Shown in pieces: positions 1 through 8,870 of a stretch of DNA of 64,000 nucleotides. Source of the stretch: JAGVPT01 sp964439265 (GTDB lineage: Bacteria > Bacteroidota > Ignavibacteria > UBA10030 > UBA8401); contig CAYTOA010000010.1 in the NCBI GenBank assembly GCA_964439265.1, forward strand, positions 21,008-85,007, written 5' to 3'. A program made the translations under genes and the position numbers. A model generated the notes under the pieces. It ran no database searches and was not told the DNA's origin. It saw only the letters and a program-made list of their open reading frames with translations. Every line of letters begins with the position of its first letter. Within the stretch, counting starts at the first letter, position 1.

Positions 1-368
1 AGTACGTCCGTGAACACGACGCCCGGGTGACGAAGACAGGTAAACTGCTTCGCCTGACCAGATTGGACGAATTGCCCCAATTGTGGAATGTTTTGAAAGG
101 GGAAATGAGCATGATCGGCCCCCGCGCGGAGTGGTTTGAGGTAGCACGTGAATATGAGCAGAAAATTGAGTATTATCACTTCCGGCATCTTGTGAAACCC
201 GGAATTACAGGCTGGGCGCAGGTAAATTATTCCTACGGCGAGAATATCGACGATACGATTACAAAACTCCAATACGATCTCTATTATATATCGCATTATT
301 CATTGTTATTGGACATAGACATTATCCTGAAAACAATCCACATTATGCTGTTTGGAAAAGGGAGATAA
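1..368 (+). CDS. Initiating sugar-phosphate transferase, C-terminal part (5' end outside window)
   Basis: The reading frame is open from base 3 and ends with TAA at 366-368, so the gene starts upstream of the window. Visible residues carry the conserved C-terminal block of the bacterial sugar transferase family (WcaJ/WbaP/PglC type): DELPQLWNVLKGEMSMIGPR, then KPGITGWAQVNY and a YDLYYI segment, ending at a hydrophobic stretch and a basic GKGR tail. Enzymes of this family move a sugar-1-phosphate from a nucleotide sugar onto undecaprenyl phosphate at the inner membrane, the first step of exopolysaccharide or O-antigen repeat assembly. It lies 68 bp upstream of the chain-length regulator/kinase gene, so the two are probably co-transcribed. 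The sugar specificity cannot be read from this fragment. Confidence 0.9.
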   Translation, partial: YVREHDARVTKTGKLLRLTRLDELPQLWNVLKGEMSMIGPRAEWFEVAREYEQKIEYYHFRHLVKPGITGWAQVNYSYGENIDDTITKLQYDLYYISHYSLLLDIDIILKTIHIMLFGKGR

Positions 369-436
369 GGATCGCGCTCGACCTTCCTTCGTCAGCATTA
401 TTGAAGCGGGTTTTCGTGTAATCAACTTCTTACCAT

Positions 437-2827
437 ATGGCAGCCAAAAAACTGGATAGTCGGACCGCTACGTCGCAGCCGGCTCTTGAATTGAGTCTTC
501 GCGACTATATTGAGATTCTTGAGCGGTGGAAGTACGTCATCATGGGGATAACACTTGCTATTTTTACCGGCGCGATTCTCTATACGTATCTCGGCGCGTT
601 CATTTATGAAGGAGTTGCAATCGTTCAGGTGAGCAGCAAGGCGAAGAGCGATATGACGATCGGGTCGCTGGACTTGTCCGACCTCGGCGGTCAAACCCGT
701 AACCTGATGAAAGAGATCGGCATCCTCAAATCGCGAGTCATTGAGGAGGACGTTCTTGCATTGCTCAAGAAGAATCCGGTCGCAACACTTGGCGGTTTTG
801 ACACGCTGGAGATCCTCAAGCGTTCGGACGACGAACCTTCATTCGGGCCGTTTGCCCACAACGAAGATATCTTCGGCAGGCTCGACGATGCGATATCGTT
901 CGACCCGGATAAGGCTTCCGACGTAATTTTTATCAGTGCCCTCAGCACAAATCCGAAAGAAGCCGCGATCGTCGCAAATGCCTACGCAGAAGCCTATTAT
1001 CAGAACAACCTCAATAACAGCCGGAAACAATTGCGCACAACACGGGAGTTCCTGGAGCGCACGTTGCAGGCCAAGAAGACAGCGCTCGACACGGTCGAGG
1101 ACGACCTTCGCCGGTACATTGAAAAGCACGGCTCAATAGATGAAGAAAGTCAGTCGGTCGTAAAGACGATTTCCGACCTCGAAGCCCAGCGTGACGAGGT
1201 TGAGATCGAGATCGAGACGGCGAAAAGCACGGTGCTCGCCTATCAAAGAAGATTGTCGGAAATAAAGGCAACGCTCCCCAAGAACGAAGAAGACGAGATC
1301 GACGCCGACAGCAAACGCATTATGGATATGGTCGCGAGCATTGAGATTCAAAAGATCCTCGAACAAATAAGCACTCTGGAACAGGAACGCGACCAGATAA
1401 AAGAACAAAACGCTGAGAATCAAGACCAGACCCTTGTTGCGAACCGGATTGCCGGCATCAACACTCAAATTGAGGCTCTCCGCAAAAAAATAAATGACCG
1501 GATGGGAACGAGTTCGAGCAAGCCGCGCATCAACGCCGAAAAGAGGGAGTTGGCCGGAACTCTCTCGGAGAAGCTTACCGACGCTCAAATGCACCTTCAG
1601 TCGCTTGAAGTTCGCCACAAGGCGCTCGTCGGCGGCATCAGCCAGAGCGAGGCACGCTTCCAGAATATTCCCAGGATCAACATCGACTACGCCCGGCTTC
1701 AGCGGACGAAGATGACGCTCGAAAAAGTGTACGTTGCCGTAGAAGAAAAATATCAATCGGCCCTCATCGCCGAGCAATCCGAATTCGGATATGTCGACGT
1801 CCTGCAGCGCGCTTTGCCCCCCCAGACTCATCTCTATCCAAATATTCCCAAGAACCTCGGGTTTGGTTTCTTTATCGGTCTGGTGCTCGGGGTCAGCTCG
1901 GCATTTTTCATCAACTATTTTGACGACCGCATTCATAAGCCTGAAGATATAAAGCGGAGAGGGCTCAGCGTGTTGACGGTAATTCCGGCAATGGATGAGA
2001 AGTCCCTTAACCTCGTGACGCGGGTGGATCCCGTGACCGGAACAGTGGATGGCGAGAGGGGAACTGTGCGGAGAACGGCAGGGGAGGATGAAAAGGAAGG
2101 AGCGTCCGACGGTCTGATCATTGACCCGCATCTAGTAACCGCAATCAATCCGTATTCGAGAATCGCCGACTCCTACCGCCGTCTGAGAACGAGTGTCCAG
2201 TACTGGAAAAAGGACACGCCGGTCAAGAGTATCCTCATGTCGAGCGGCGCCCCTCAGGAAGGAAAATCACTTACGACCGCGAACCTTGCAGTGGTCTTCG
2301 CGCAGACGAGGAAGAAGGTGCTGCTGGTCGACGTCGATCTGCGCCGGCCGACGATTCACGAGCTCTTCAGCCTGAACCTGGAGCCGGGGCTCACGGAGGT
2401 GCTGTTCGGGGAAGTGGATATTGCTGCGGCAATTCGTCACACGTTCATTGAAAACCTGGATATCCTGACGTGCGGAGCGATCCCGCTCAATCCGACCGAA
2501 CTCATCGGTTCATCGACGATGAAGAATTTGAAGTTAGAACTCGATAAAATGTACGACATCATTTTATACGACTCACCGCCGATCCTCCTTTTTACCGATT
2601 CGGAATTACTGGTCGCGATGGTCGACGCCGTGATCTTTGTGGTGAAAACGAACTCGACGACGTTCGACAGCCTGGAACATTCCGTGGACATCATCGAGGG
2701 CATCAGGCTGAACCTCGCCGGGATCGTTGTCAATCAGTACGAACTCAATCGATTGCACAGGGGGTACTACCATCTGCACGGTGAATACTACTATCAGCAA
2801 AAATACACTTCTAAGGACAAAAAATAA
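437..2827 (+). CDS. Polysaccharide co-polymerase with tyrosine autokinase domain (Wzc/GumC type)
   Basis: A 796-residue inner-membrane protein. A Wzz-like N-terminus has a first membrane segment near residues 33-55. A long charged coiled-coil-rich periplasmic part (about 190-430) follows, then a second membrane segment near 475-500 (NLGFGFFIGLVLGVSSAFF). The cytoplasmic CpsD/CapB-type kinase starts at about residue 570. Its Walker A is GAPQEGKSLTTANLA (about 601-615), Walker A' is VLLVDVDLRRPT (about 632-643) and Walker B is IILYDSPPIL (about 707-716). The last 30 residues hold seven tyrosines (RGYYHLHGEYYYQQKY), the expected autophosphorylation cluster. In this family, cycles of C-terminal phosphorylation set polymer length and export. 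The likely partner phosphatase is the low-molecular-weight enzyme at 18193-18681. Confidence 0.95.
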   Translation: MAAKKLDSRTATSQPALELSLRDYIEILERWKYVIMGITLAIFTGAILYTYLGAFIYEGVAIVQVSSKAKSDMTIGSLDLSDLGGQTRNLMKEIGILKSRVIEEDVLALLKKNPVATLGGFDTLEILKRSDDEPSFGPFAHNEDIFGRLDDAISFDPDKASDVIFISALSTNPKEAAIVANAYAEAYYQNNLNNSRKQLRTTREFLERTLQAKKTALDTVEDDLRRYIEKHGSIDEESQSVVKTISDLEAQRDEVEIEIETAKSTVLAYQRRLSEIKATLPKNEEDEIDADSKRIMDMVASIEIQKILEQISTLEQERDQIKEQNAENQDQTLVANRIAGINTQIEALRKKINDRMGTSSSKPRINAEKRELAGTLSEKLTDAQMHLQSLEVRHKALVGGISQSEARFQNIPRINIDYARLQRTKMTLEKVYVAVEEKYQSALIAEQSEFGYVDVLQRALPPQTHLYPNIPKNLGFGFFIGLVLGVSSAFFINYFDDRIHKPEDIKRRGLSVLTVIPAMDEKSLNLVTRVDPVTGTVDGERGTVRRTAGEDEKEGASDGLIIDPHLVTAINPYSRIADSYRRLRTSVQYWKKDTPVKSILMSSGAPQEGKSLTTANLAVVFAQTRKKVLLVDVDLRRPTIHELFSLNLEPGLTEVLFGEVDIAAAIRHTFIENLDILTCGAIPLNPTELIGSSTMKNLKLELDKMYDIILYDSPPILLFTDSELLVAMVDAVIFVVKTNSTTFDSLEHSVDIIEGIRLNLAGIVVNQYELNRLHRGYYHLHGEYYYQQKYTSKDKK

Positions 2828-2846
2828 TACGAATGCCGGGTTGTCT

Positions 2847-3356
2847 ATGAAAATAGCCTTGACAATTTTGATGGTGATCGCGGCCGCCGCCTCTTCGTCC
2901 GCTCAGGTTTCCACGGAAACCGAACTCAGCAATTCCAGGCAACCAAGCCAGAGCCGGCCCGGGTACTATTATTATGCGAAACCTTTTGAAGTGACGATGA
3001 CGGTGAATTTATGGGGGGAAGTTCCTCAACAGGGCGTTTATGTCATACCGACGACCACAGATATCGTCCAACTCATATCCTTCGCCGGTGGACCAAAAGA
3101 GCGTTCGAATCTGGACGAAGTACTTGTGTACCGATCGACCGGAAAGAAAGATCCGAAGGCGCGGCAAGAGCTCACGATCAATCTTCGCGATATCCTAGAA
3201 GGAAGGTCCCCAACAGTTCCGCTCGCTCCGGGAGATATGATCGTTGTAAAAAGGCTCCCGAATTCCCTGTCATGGCAGGACGTGCTGACGATCATCAATA
3301 CAACCGCTACGCTTGGCGTGCTTGGAGTGAGCATTTACTCTGTCACCCATAAATGA
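2847..3356 (+). CDS. Small exported SLBB-domain protein of the polysaccharide export system
   Basis: The start was set at ATG 2847, which opens a clear signal peptide (MKIALTILMVIAAAASSSAQ). The frame is open further upstream, but that part overlaps the kinase gene. The 169-residue product has one SLBB (soluble-ligand-binding beta-grasp) domain around LWGEVPQQGVYVIPTTTD and ISFAGGPKERSNLDEVLVYR. The linker APGDMIVVKR follows, then a C-terminal hydrophobic segment near residues 147-166. Wza-type outer-membrane export proteins carry SLBB domains behind a Poly_export domain, and no such N-terminal domain is visible here. The protein may be a periplasmic adaptor or a reduced export protein that works with the kinase encoded just upstream. 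The family assignment is firm and the exact role is inferred. Confidence 0.75.
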   Translation: MKIALTILMVIAAAASSSAQVSTETELSNSRQPSQSRPGYYYYAKPFEVTMTVNLWGEVPQQGVYVIPTTTDIVQLISFAGGPKERSNLDEVLVYRSTGKKDPKARQELTINLRDILEGRSPTVPLAPGDMIVVKRLPNSLSWQDVLTIINTTATLGVLGVSIYSVTHK

Positions 3357-3620
3357 GTTACGCGCCGAGGCCAATTCTCCGGAAGTTGTCTCAAAAATGA
3401 ATTTGCGAGGTCCCTTCGGGATATGCAATTGAGATAACTTCTAATAAAACTTCGCTTTGGATGCCTCGAACCGCTTTTCGGACGCCGGCACTTCTGATTT
3501 CAGACTGGATCTTATTGCTTCGAGGATCTCATCTACTCCACGGTTCATCCTCCGTATCCCGAAGCAGCAATCGTACCCGTTGTCACAAAAGGAACGAAAT
3601 GAAAGACGAGGAATTCCCGG

Positions 3621-4442
3621 ATGCCTTTTGAAATTGTCATCGAGCCGACAAAGGGATTATCAATACTGCGGTTTCGCGAGATCTGGGAATTCCGCGAGCT
3701 CTTCTATTTTCTCGTGTGGCGGGATATCAAAATTCGTTACAAGCAGACGTTTTTGGGTGCCGCCTGGGCGCTGGTCCGTCCCTTGATGGGGATGGTCGTC
3801 TTCACGGTGCTGTTTAATAAGCTGGTCGGATTTTCCGTGCAGGGGGTTCCGTATCTGCTTTTTACATTCTGCGGAGTTGTCGCATGGAATTTTTTTTCTG
3901 AGGGAGTGACGGGAGCAAGTCAAAGCCTTCTGGCGAATGCGAACCTCATCTCAAAAGTGTATTTCCCCCGCGTCATTATCCCGGCCGCCGCAATACTCTC
4001 GGGGCTTGTCGATTTTTCAATTGCGTTTGTCCTCGCGATCGTGTTGATGATATACTTTCAATTCATGCCGACCGCGGCCATTTTTCTCCTGCCATTCTTT
4101 GTCCTCTTGACGATCGTTACGTCGCTCGGCATCGGTTTATGGTTTTCATCGATCTCTGTCCAGTACCGGGATATCGGACACGCACTGCCGTATATCATCC
4201 AAGTCATGTTCTGGATCACCCCTGTCGGGTATGCAGCGAGTAAGATTCCGGCATCATACCAGGCATTCTACTGGCTTAATCCTATCGTGTGTGTCATCGA
4301 AGGATTTCGGTGGTCGATGCTGCATACCGGAACACTCCCTCTTCATTTGGTTTTGTTGTCAACGTGCGTAGCGCTTGCGCTCCTCGTCACAGGATTGATA
4401 AATTTTTTGCGGATGGAAAGAAAATTCGCAGATATCATTTAA
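3621..4442 (+). CDS. ABC-2 type polysaccharide exporter, permease subunit (Wzm/TagG type)
   Basis: A 273-residue inner-membrane protein with about six hydrophobic segments. The N-terminal motif LFYFLVWRDIKIRYKQTFLG is typical of Wzm, KpsM and TagG permeases, as is the later WFSSISVQYRDIGHALPY with a C-terminal WLNPIVCVIEGFRW. It forms the channel of an ATP-driven exporter that moves lipid-linked polysaccharide or O-antigen across the inner membrane. The ATPase gene starts 9 bp downstream. ATG 3621 was chosen because an AGGA-containing stretch precedes it and the N-terminus fits the family length. The 264 bp upstream (3357-3620) hold no convincing gene. Presence of this exporter beside Wzc-like and ligase/polymerase-like proteins is notable. 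Confidence 0.92.
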   Translation: MPFEIVIEPTKGLSILRFREIWEFRELFYFLVWRDIKIRYKQTFLGAAWALVRPLMGMVVFTVLFNKLVGFSVQGVPYLLFTFCGVVAWNFFSEGVTGASQSLLANANLISKVYFPRVIIPAAAILSGLVDFSIAFVLAIVLMIYFQFMPTAAIFLLPFFVLLTIVTSLGIGLWFSSISVQYRDIGHALPYIIQVMFWITPVGYAASKIPASYQAFYWLNPIVCVIEGFRWSMLHTGTLPLHLVLLSTCVALALLVTGLINFLRMERKFADII

Positions 4443-4451
4443 GAGTTTGTT

Positions 4452-5723
4452 ATGTCGGCAATGATCACCGTCGAACATCTATCGAAAAAATACCGCATCG
4501 GCGCGCTGCGGAGGCATAATTCGTTCCGCGACGTCTTTGATGAAAAGCTGGAGGCGATCTTCAAACCTGCACAGAGGCGGGCGGCGGCAAACGAGAGTAC
4601 CATCTGGGCGCTGAAGGATGTTTCGTTCGAGCTGAACGAAGGGGAAGTTCTCGGGATCATCGGAAGAAACGGTGCAGGTAAAAGCACGTTGTTGAAACTG
4701 CTTTCCAGGATCACGGAACCGACCGAGGGGGTCATCCGGATGAAAGGAAGAGTGGCGTCGCTTCTTGAAATTGGCACCGGCTTCAGTCCTGAACTGACCG
4801 GTCGGGAAAATATTTTCCTTAACGGAGCGATCCTCGGAATGCGGAAGGCGGAGATCGACAGGAAGTTCGATGAGATCGTGGACTTTTCGGAGATCGGAAA
4901 ATTCATCGATACACCGGTGAAAAGGTACTCTTCCGGTATGTTCATGCGCCTCGCGTTCTCCATCGCGGCGCACCTTGAACCGGAGATCCTGATCGTCGAC
5001 GAAGTATTGGCCGTCGGCGACGCTCAATTTCAGGAAAAATGTCTGCGCAAAATGGAAGACATTGGGAAAAGCAAAGGGCGTACGGTACTTTTCGTCAGTC
5101 ACAATATCGGAGCGATCACGAACCTCTGCACGCACGTCGCACACCTGCATCACGGAAAAGTTGTCAATTTCGGCGAGACCAACGCCGTCGTTGCAGAATA
5201 CCTTCATTCTGATGTGAACGAAGGAGCGGAAAAAATACTGGCCGACCCTCTTGCGATTCTGCCGCCGCGCAAGGAGTTCGTCTTCACAAAGGTCGGCGTG
5301 CAGGACCAGCGGAAAAATATCGCTTCCGAGATCGACGTTCGTTTCCCGTTTACGGTTCATCTCGAGTATCGCGTGGCAGCGCTTCTTCATAACGTGGAGA
5401 TCTCGGTTCGATTTTTCGCCTATGACGGACGGCCAGTGTTCACGAGCCATCAATCGGACTCCCGGCCCGAGGTGTTGCTGCAGCGTGCTCCGGGAACGTA
5501 CGCTGCGACGGTCACGGTTCCCGGGAATTTTCTTGTTCCGGGAGATTATTTCATCTCGATTGAAGCGCACGCGCCAACGGTAAGCGTGCTTGAGAAGTAC
5601 GACCATATCATAAAATTCCATATCAATGAAACAGGATCAAAATTGTCCCGCTATCAGCCTCATCAATTTATGCAGGGCGTTGTCATCGTCGAATTTCCCT
5701 GGAGCGAGAGTCGAACGCAATAA
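4452..5723 (+). CDS. ABC polysaccharide exporter, ATP-binding subunit with C-terminal glycan-binding-type domain (Wzt)
   Basis: A 423-residue protein. The nucleotide-binding domain occupies about 1-240: Walker A GIIGRNGAGKST (about 67-78), ABC signature YSSGMFMRLAFS (about 159), Walker B EILIVDEVLAVGD (about 178-190) and the H-loop FVSHN (about 214). Residues from about 265 to the end form an extra beta-rich domain, as in Wzt proteins, where it recognises the finished end of the glycan and gates export. The insertion before Walker A (ending ANESTIWALKDVSFEL) is typical of the Wzt/TagH subgroup. It pairs with the permease encoded 9 bp upstream. The presence of the C-terminal domain suggests that the glycan carries a terminal modification, perhaps made by one of the two methyltransferases downstream. 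That link is an inference. Confidence 0.93.
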   Translation: MSAMITVEHLSKKYRIGALRRHNSFRDVFDEKLEAIFKPAQRRAAANESTIWALKDVSFELNEGEVLGIIGRNGAGKSTLLKLLSRITEPTEGVIRMKGRVASLLEIGTGFSPELTGRENIFLNGAILGMRKAEIDRKFDEIVDFSEIGKFIDTPVKRYSSGMFMRLAFSIAAHLEPEILIVDEVLAVGDAQFQEKCLRKMEDIGKSKGRTVLFVSHNIGAITNLCTHVAHLHHGKVVNFGETNAVVAEYLHSDVNEGAEKILADPLAILPPRKEFVFTKVGVQDQRKNIASEIDVRFPFTVHLEYRVAALLHNVEISVRFFAYDGRPVFTSHQSDSRPEVLLQRAPGTYAATVTVPGNFLVPGDYFISIEAHAPTVSVLEKYDHIIKFHINETGSKLSRYQPHQFMQGVVIVEFPWSESRTQ

Positions 5724-5775
5724 CGCAGGGCGCCGGTACGAACCGTGATCGAGGAACAGTTGCAGGAGAATAGCT

Positions 5776-6447
5776 GTGAATAGGGATCTAAAAAAGCTCA
5801 TACGTTGGCTGCTCAAACCGATCCAGCCGTACGGCCGAAGATTGTTCGGGGCGCCCGAAGTCCTGCTGGAAGAAATGCCGAACAGCCCGGAGTTGTTCCG
5901 TCATTACCGGATGCTCATCGAGACCGGCCATGTTCGCGTGCCCGGGGGATGGATGCTTGGCGGAGAGTTCTATCCCGACTATATCACCGTCGGCGGAAAT
6001 TCTTTTGCCATTCAACGAGTGGCATTGCAGTACTGCAAGGGCAAAGGGATCGATGTTGGAGCAAATTATTGGCCGCTTCCAGGCAGTACGCCGATCGATA
6101 TTGAACGGGGTCCGGGGATTGCAAATATCATAGGAGATATCCCTGCGGGGTCGCAGGATTACGTTTTCAGTTCGCACTGCCTTGAACATATTCACGAATG
6201 GCAGCAAGCATTGGATGAATGGATAAGCAAGATTCGTCCCGGTGGAATCTTGTTTCTTTATCTTCCCCATCCCTCCTGCAAATTATGGCATAAATCTAAT
6301 CCGTTTATGGCCGAGGTCCATGCCTGGGTTCCAGACCCCGCGACCATTGTTCATGAGCTAGAAGATCGCGGTATGTCTATTATCGGCAAAGACGACGGAC
6401 CGGACCACTTTTATAGTTTCTACGTGTGTGCTCAACGGGCCGATTAA
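5776..6447 (+). CDS. SAM-dependent class I methyltransferase (type 11-like)
   Basis: A 223-residue protein starting at GTG 5776, preceded by CAGGAG at 5763-5768. The SAM-binding motif I is GKGIDVGANYWPLPG (about 94-108). It is followed by a DIERG acidic loop, then DYVFSSHCLEHIHEWQQAL (motif IV region, about 133-151) and RPGGILFLYLPHP. This layout is the Methyltransf_11-like fold often found in polysaccharide loci. The substrate is probably a sugar or lipid-linked glycan, but nothing in the sequence defines it. It lies between the Wzt gene and the first GT9 gene, all in one orientation with short gaps, so it is likely part of the same operon. A role in capping the glycan before export is possible. 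Confidence 0.8.
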   Translation: MNRDLKKLIRWLLKPIQPYGRRLFGAPEVLLEEMPNSPELFRHYRMLIETGHVRVPGGWMLGGEFYPDYITVGGNSFAIQRVALQYCKGKGIDVGANYWPLPGSTPIDIERGPGIANIIGDIPAGSQDYVFSSHCLEHIHEWQQALDEWISKIRPGGILFLYLPHPSCKLWHKSNPFMAEVHAWVPDPATIVHELEDRGMSIIGKDDGPDHFYSFYVCAQRAD

Positions 6448-6465
6448 CATGCGCGTACCCGAACA

Positions 6466-7452
6466 ATGGCGTTAACAGTGAAAAATTTTCCCTCCAAGCT
6501 GAGTCACGCGCTTTCGATCGAACGGCATGCAGCGCGAATCATTCTCACCAGCGGTTTCCCCGATGTCATGCTGCAGTTTCTTGGCGGCATTGGAGATGAA
6601 TTGTTGTTGACTGCCGTCGCCCACGAAATGAAAAAAAGGAATCCAGGCATAAAAATATGGCAGGTCTCGCATTCGCAGCCGCTTCTGTTCAACAATCCAG
6701 ATTACCATCGAACGTTCAGTTTTGACGATTGGCAGCTCCGGTACGCATTCCTGCTCACGAGGCAGCGGATCCGGCTTTCGTATTCGGTAGAAGTGATTCC
6801 GGCTGAACTTGAGATTCCCCCCGATGAACATATTCTCGCGCGGCTCTGCCGAAAGGCCGGGATTCGCGGCGAAATTGCTCTTCGGCCATATATCTACTTG
6901 ACGGATGAAGAAAAGCGCCGGGGAAAAATAGGTGATCGATATATTGTCGTGCAAAACGTCGGCCACTCGACGCATGAAACGTTTATGAACAACAAGAAAT
7001 GGTACCCCGAACGCATGCAGGAGGTTGTAAATTTGTTGAAAAAAAAATACTCACCTCTGGACGTTGTTCTGCTCGGCGGCGAGTCGGACATTGCGTTGGA
7101 GAATGTCGTGGACCTGCGGGGAAAAACTTCACTGCGCGAGTCTGCCGCGATACTTGCGAATGCTGTCTGTTTTGTCGGCACGTCGGGTTTTCTTAAACAT
7201 CTTGCGCGCGCCGTCGGGGTCCGTTCGGTCATTATTTACGGCGGAAGAGAACATTCACACCAAACGGGATATATTTGTAACGAGAACATGGACAGTTTTG
7301 TAGAGTGCTCTCCCTGCTGGCGCTGGAATACGTGTGACTACGATAAAAAATGCATGCAGATGATCTCAACGCAGCACGTCGTCGATGCATTTGAACGAGT
7401 GCTCGAAAAAAAAGACATTCCGCTTGAAGTGCAAACGCTTACGATTCAATGA
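6466..7452 (+). CDS. Glycosyltransferase family 9 (heptosyltransferase-like)
   Basis: A 328-residue protein with the GT9 N-terminal signature LGGIGDELLLTAVAHEMKKR (the GxGD loop), then VQNVGHSTHETFMNNKKWYP and a C-terminal nucleotide-sugar region VCFVGTSGFLKHLARAVGVR. The end has a cysteine group, CSPCWRWNTCDYDKKCM, seen in many GT9 enzymes of surface-glycan loci. GT9 enzymes are inverting GT-B transferases; the best-known members add ADP-heptose to lipopolysaccharide core. The acceptor and donor are unknown here. It begins 18 bp after the methyltransferase gene and overlaps the next gene by 4 bp (ATGA), which indicates translational coupling. Confidence 0.85.
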   Translation: MALTVKNFPSKLSHALSIERHAARIILTSGFPDVMLQFLGGIGDELLLTAVAHEMKKRNPGIKIWQVSHSQPLLFNNPDYHRTFSFDDWQLRYAFLLTRQRIRLSYSVEVIPAELEIPPDEHILARLCRKAGIRGEIALRPYIYLTDEEKRRGKIGDRYIVVQNVGHSTHETFMNNKKWYPERMQEVVNLLKKKYSPLDVVLLGGESDIALENVVDLRGKTSLRESAAILANAVCFVGTSGFLKHLARAVGVRSVIIYGGREHSHQTGYICNENMDSFVECSPCWRWNTCDYDKKCMQMISTQHVVDAFERVLEKKDIPLEVQTLTIQ

Positions 7453-8789
7453 AGAAAAGAATTCTTCTTACGGCATCTCGTTTTTTTCCCTACGCATACG
7501 GCGGAGGAGAGGTTTATGTTGCCGCGGTCGCTTCCCAACTGCAAATGAACGGCTGGGAAGTTCATATTGCGACGATGGGGCAACAACAGGAAAAGCGAAG
7601 ACCGTTTATCGTCGAGCACTCGGTTCATGACGGAGTGAATATTTCAGCGATGTGTTTGCATGAAGACACTTTATCGGAATTCGACAGATATACAGGGACG
7701 AGCGACTACCATCGCACGTTCGTCCGCGACGTGATTGAGAACTTTCACCCGTCCATTGTTCACGTCAACGGACTCACACTGCCATCGCTCACGGTGGCCG
7801 ACGAGCTTCACATCCCCGCCGTGTTGACAGTACACCATTCGGGCGTTGCCTGCCCTGCGGGGGATCTGATCCGTCCGGACGATTCTCAATGTCAATTTGC
7901 AGAACATCCCGGCGTCTGCATCCCTTGCGCCAGCTCGCTTCGCCAGCGTCAATGGTATACGGGCGGAATTATCGGAAGGATACCGCGGTGGTTGTATACC
8001 GCCGTCGGCAAACGCACAGAACATGCACGCGACCTTTCCTTCGCACTGAGGGTGCTGCGGTATCCCTGGCTGGTCGACCGGCAAATCCTTTACCAAAAAA
8101 AAATGTGGGAATTTGTGCGGCATATTGTCGTTCCGTCTCAAGCGATGAAAGAGCTGCTGTTGCGGAACGGTGTTGACAAAAATCATATCCACGTCATACC
8201 GCACGGAGTTCGCGTCGCTCCTGCGCCTCGAGGCAATTCCATTACCCGGACGCCGGTCAGGTTTGGATTCGTCGGTCAGATCGCCCGGAATAAAGGACTG
8301 CATTTGATCTTTCAGGCGCTGAATGAGCTCAAGGATGACGAAAAATATGAATTCCACATCTTTGGGGAAGCGAGGAGTTCTGAGGAGAAAAAATACTACG
8401 CGGACCTGATCCGTCAACATCCGCGCGTCTCAATTCGCGACCACGGATACGTACCCCATGATCGCATTTACGAATCGTATGATCAGGTTGATGTCGTGAT
8501 CGTTCCATCACTTGCGTACGAGGCATTTTGTCTGGTCGTCCACGAAGCCTTTTGTGCTTTGAAACCGGTCATCGCCGCGCGGTCGGGAGCGCTCCCCGAG
8601 CTGGTGGAACATGGAATCAATGGACTTATTTTTGACCGGAACAGCGTTCCCTCGCTCACGAAAGAGATTCGTTCCATCGTGCAATCGCCCGGCATTGTTG
8701 ATACAATGAAAAAGCACATCCGGCCGGTGAAATCTTTTTCTGAATACACTCGTGAGATCGAGGCGATTTATCAACAGGCATCCGGATAA
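7449..8789 (+). CDS. Glycosyltransferase family 4 (GT-B, retaining)
   Basis: A 446-residue GT-B enzyme. The N-terminal domain opens with RILLTASRFFPYAYGGGEVY, the usual GGGE/GGAE acceptor-side loop. It has a cysteine cluster (VACPAG, QCQF, GVCIPCAS) found in a known GT4 subgroup. The C-terminal Rossmann domain starts at about residue 270 (FGFVGQIARNKGLHLIFQAL) and carries the EX7E donor-binding motif EAFCLVVHE, followed by AARSGALPELVEHGINGLIF. Such enzymes add a sugar from a nucleotide donor to the growing lipid-linked glycan at the cytoplasmic face. Its start overlaps the stop of the GT9 gene. Linkage specificity cannot be inferred. Confidence 0.88.
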   Translation: MKKRILLTASRFFPYAYGGGEVYVAAVASQLQMNGWEVHIATMGQQQEKRRPFIVEHSVHDGVNISAMCLHEDTLSEFDRYTGTSDYHRTFVRDVIENFHPSIVHVNGLTLPSLTVADELHIPAVLTVHHSGVACPAGDLIRPDDSQCQFAEHPGVCIPCASSLRQRQWYTGGIIGRIPRWLYTAVGKRTEHARDLSFALRVLRYPWLVDRQILYQKKMWEFVRHIVVPSQAMKELLLRNGVDKNHIHVIPHGVRVAPAPRGNSITRTPVRFGFVGQIARNKGLHLIFQALNELKDDEKYEFHIFGEARSSEEKKYYADLIRQHPRVSIRDHGYVPHDRIYESYDQVDVVIVPSLAYEAFCLVVHEAFCALKPVIAARSGALPELVEHGINGLIFDRNSVPSLTKEIRSIVQSPGIVDTMKKHIRPVKSFSEYTREIEAIYQQASG

Positions 8790-8870
8790 ACTTGCGTTAA
8801 CGTCATGGTCATTGTCTTCAAATCAGCGAAGGACAGGGTACGTTTCTAATTTTAGGCGATCATTAACACG

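Noticed and set aside
1133..2131. 332-codon open frame on the minus strand inside the kinase gene
   Set aside because: It lies fully opposite a strongly supported gene, has no recognisable domain and arises from the codon pattern of the + strand gene.
3457..3786. 109-codon + strand open frame before and into the permease gene
   Set aside because: It overlaps the permease in another frame and has no family match; the permease frame has clear motifs.
4479..5621. 380-codon minus-strand open frame opposite the Wzt gene
   Set aside because: The + strand frame has all ABC ATPase motifs; the antisense product has no signature.
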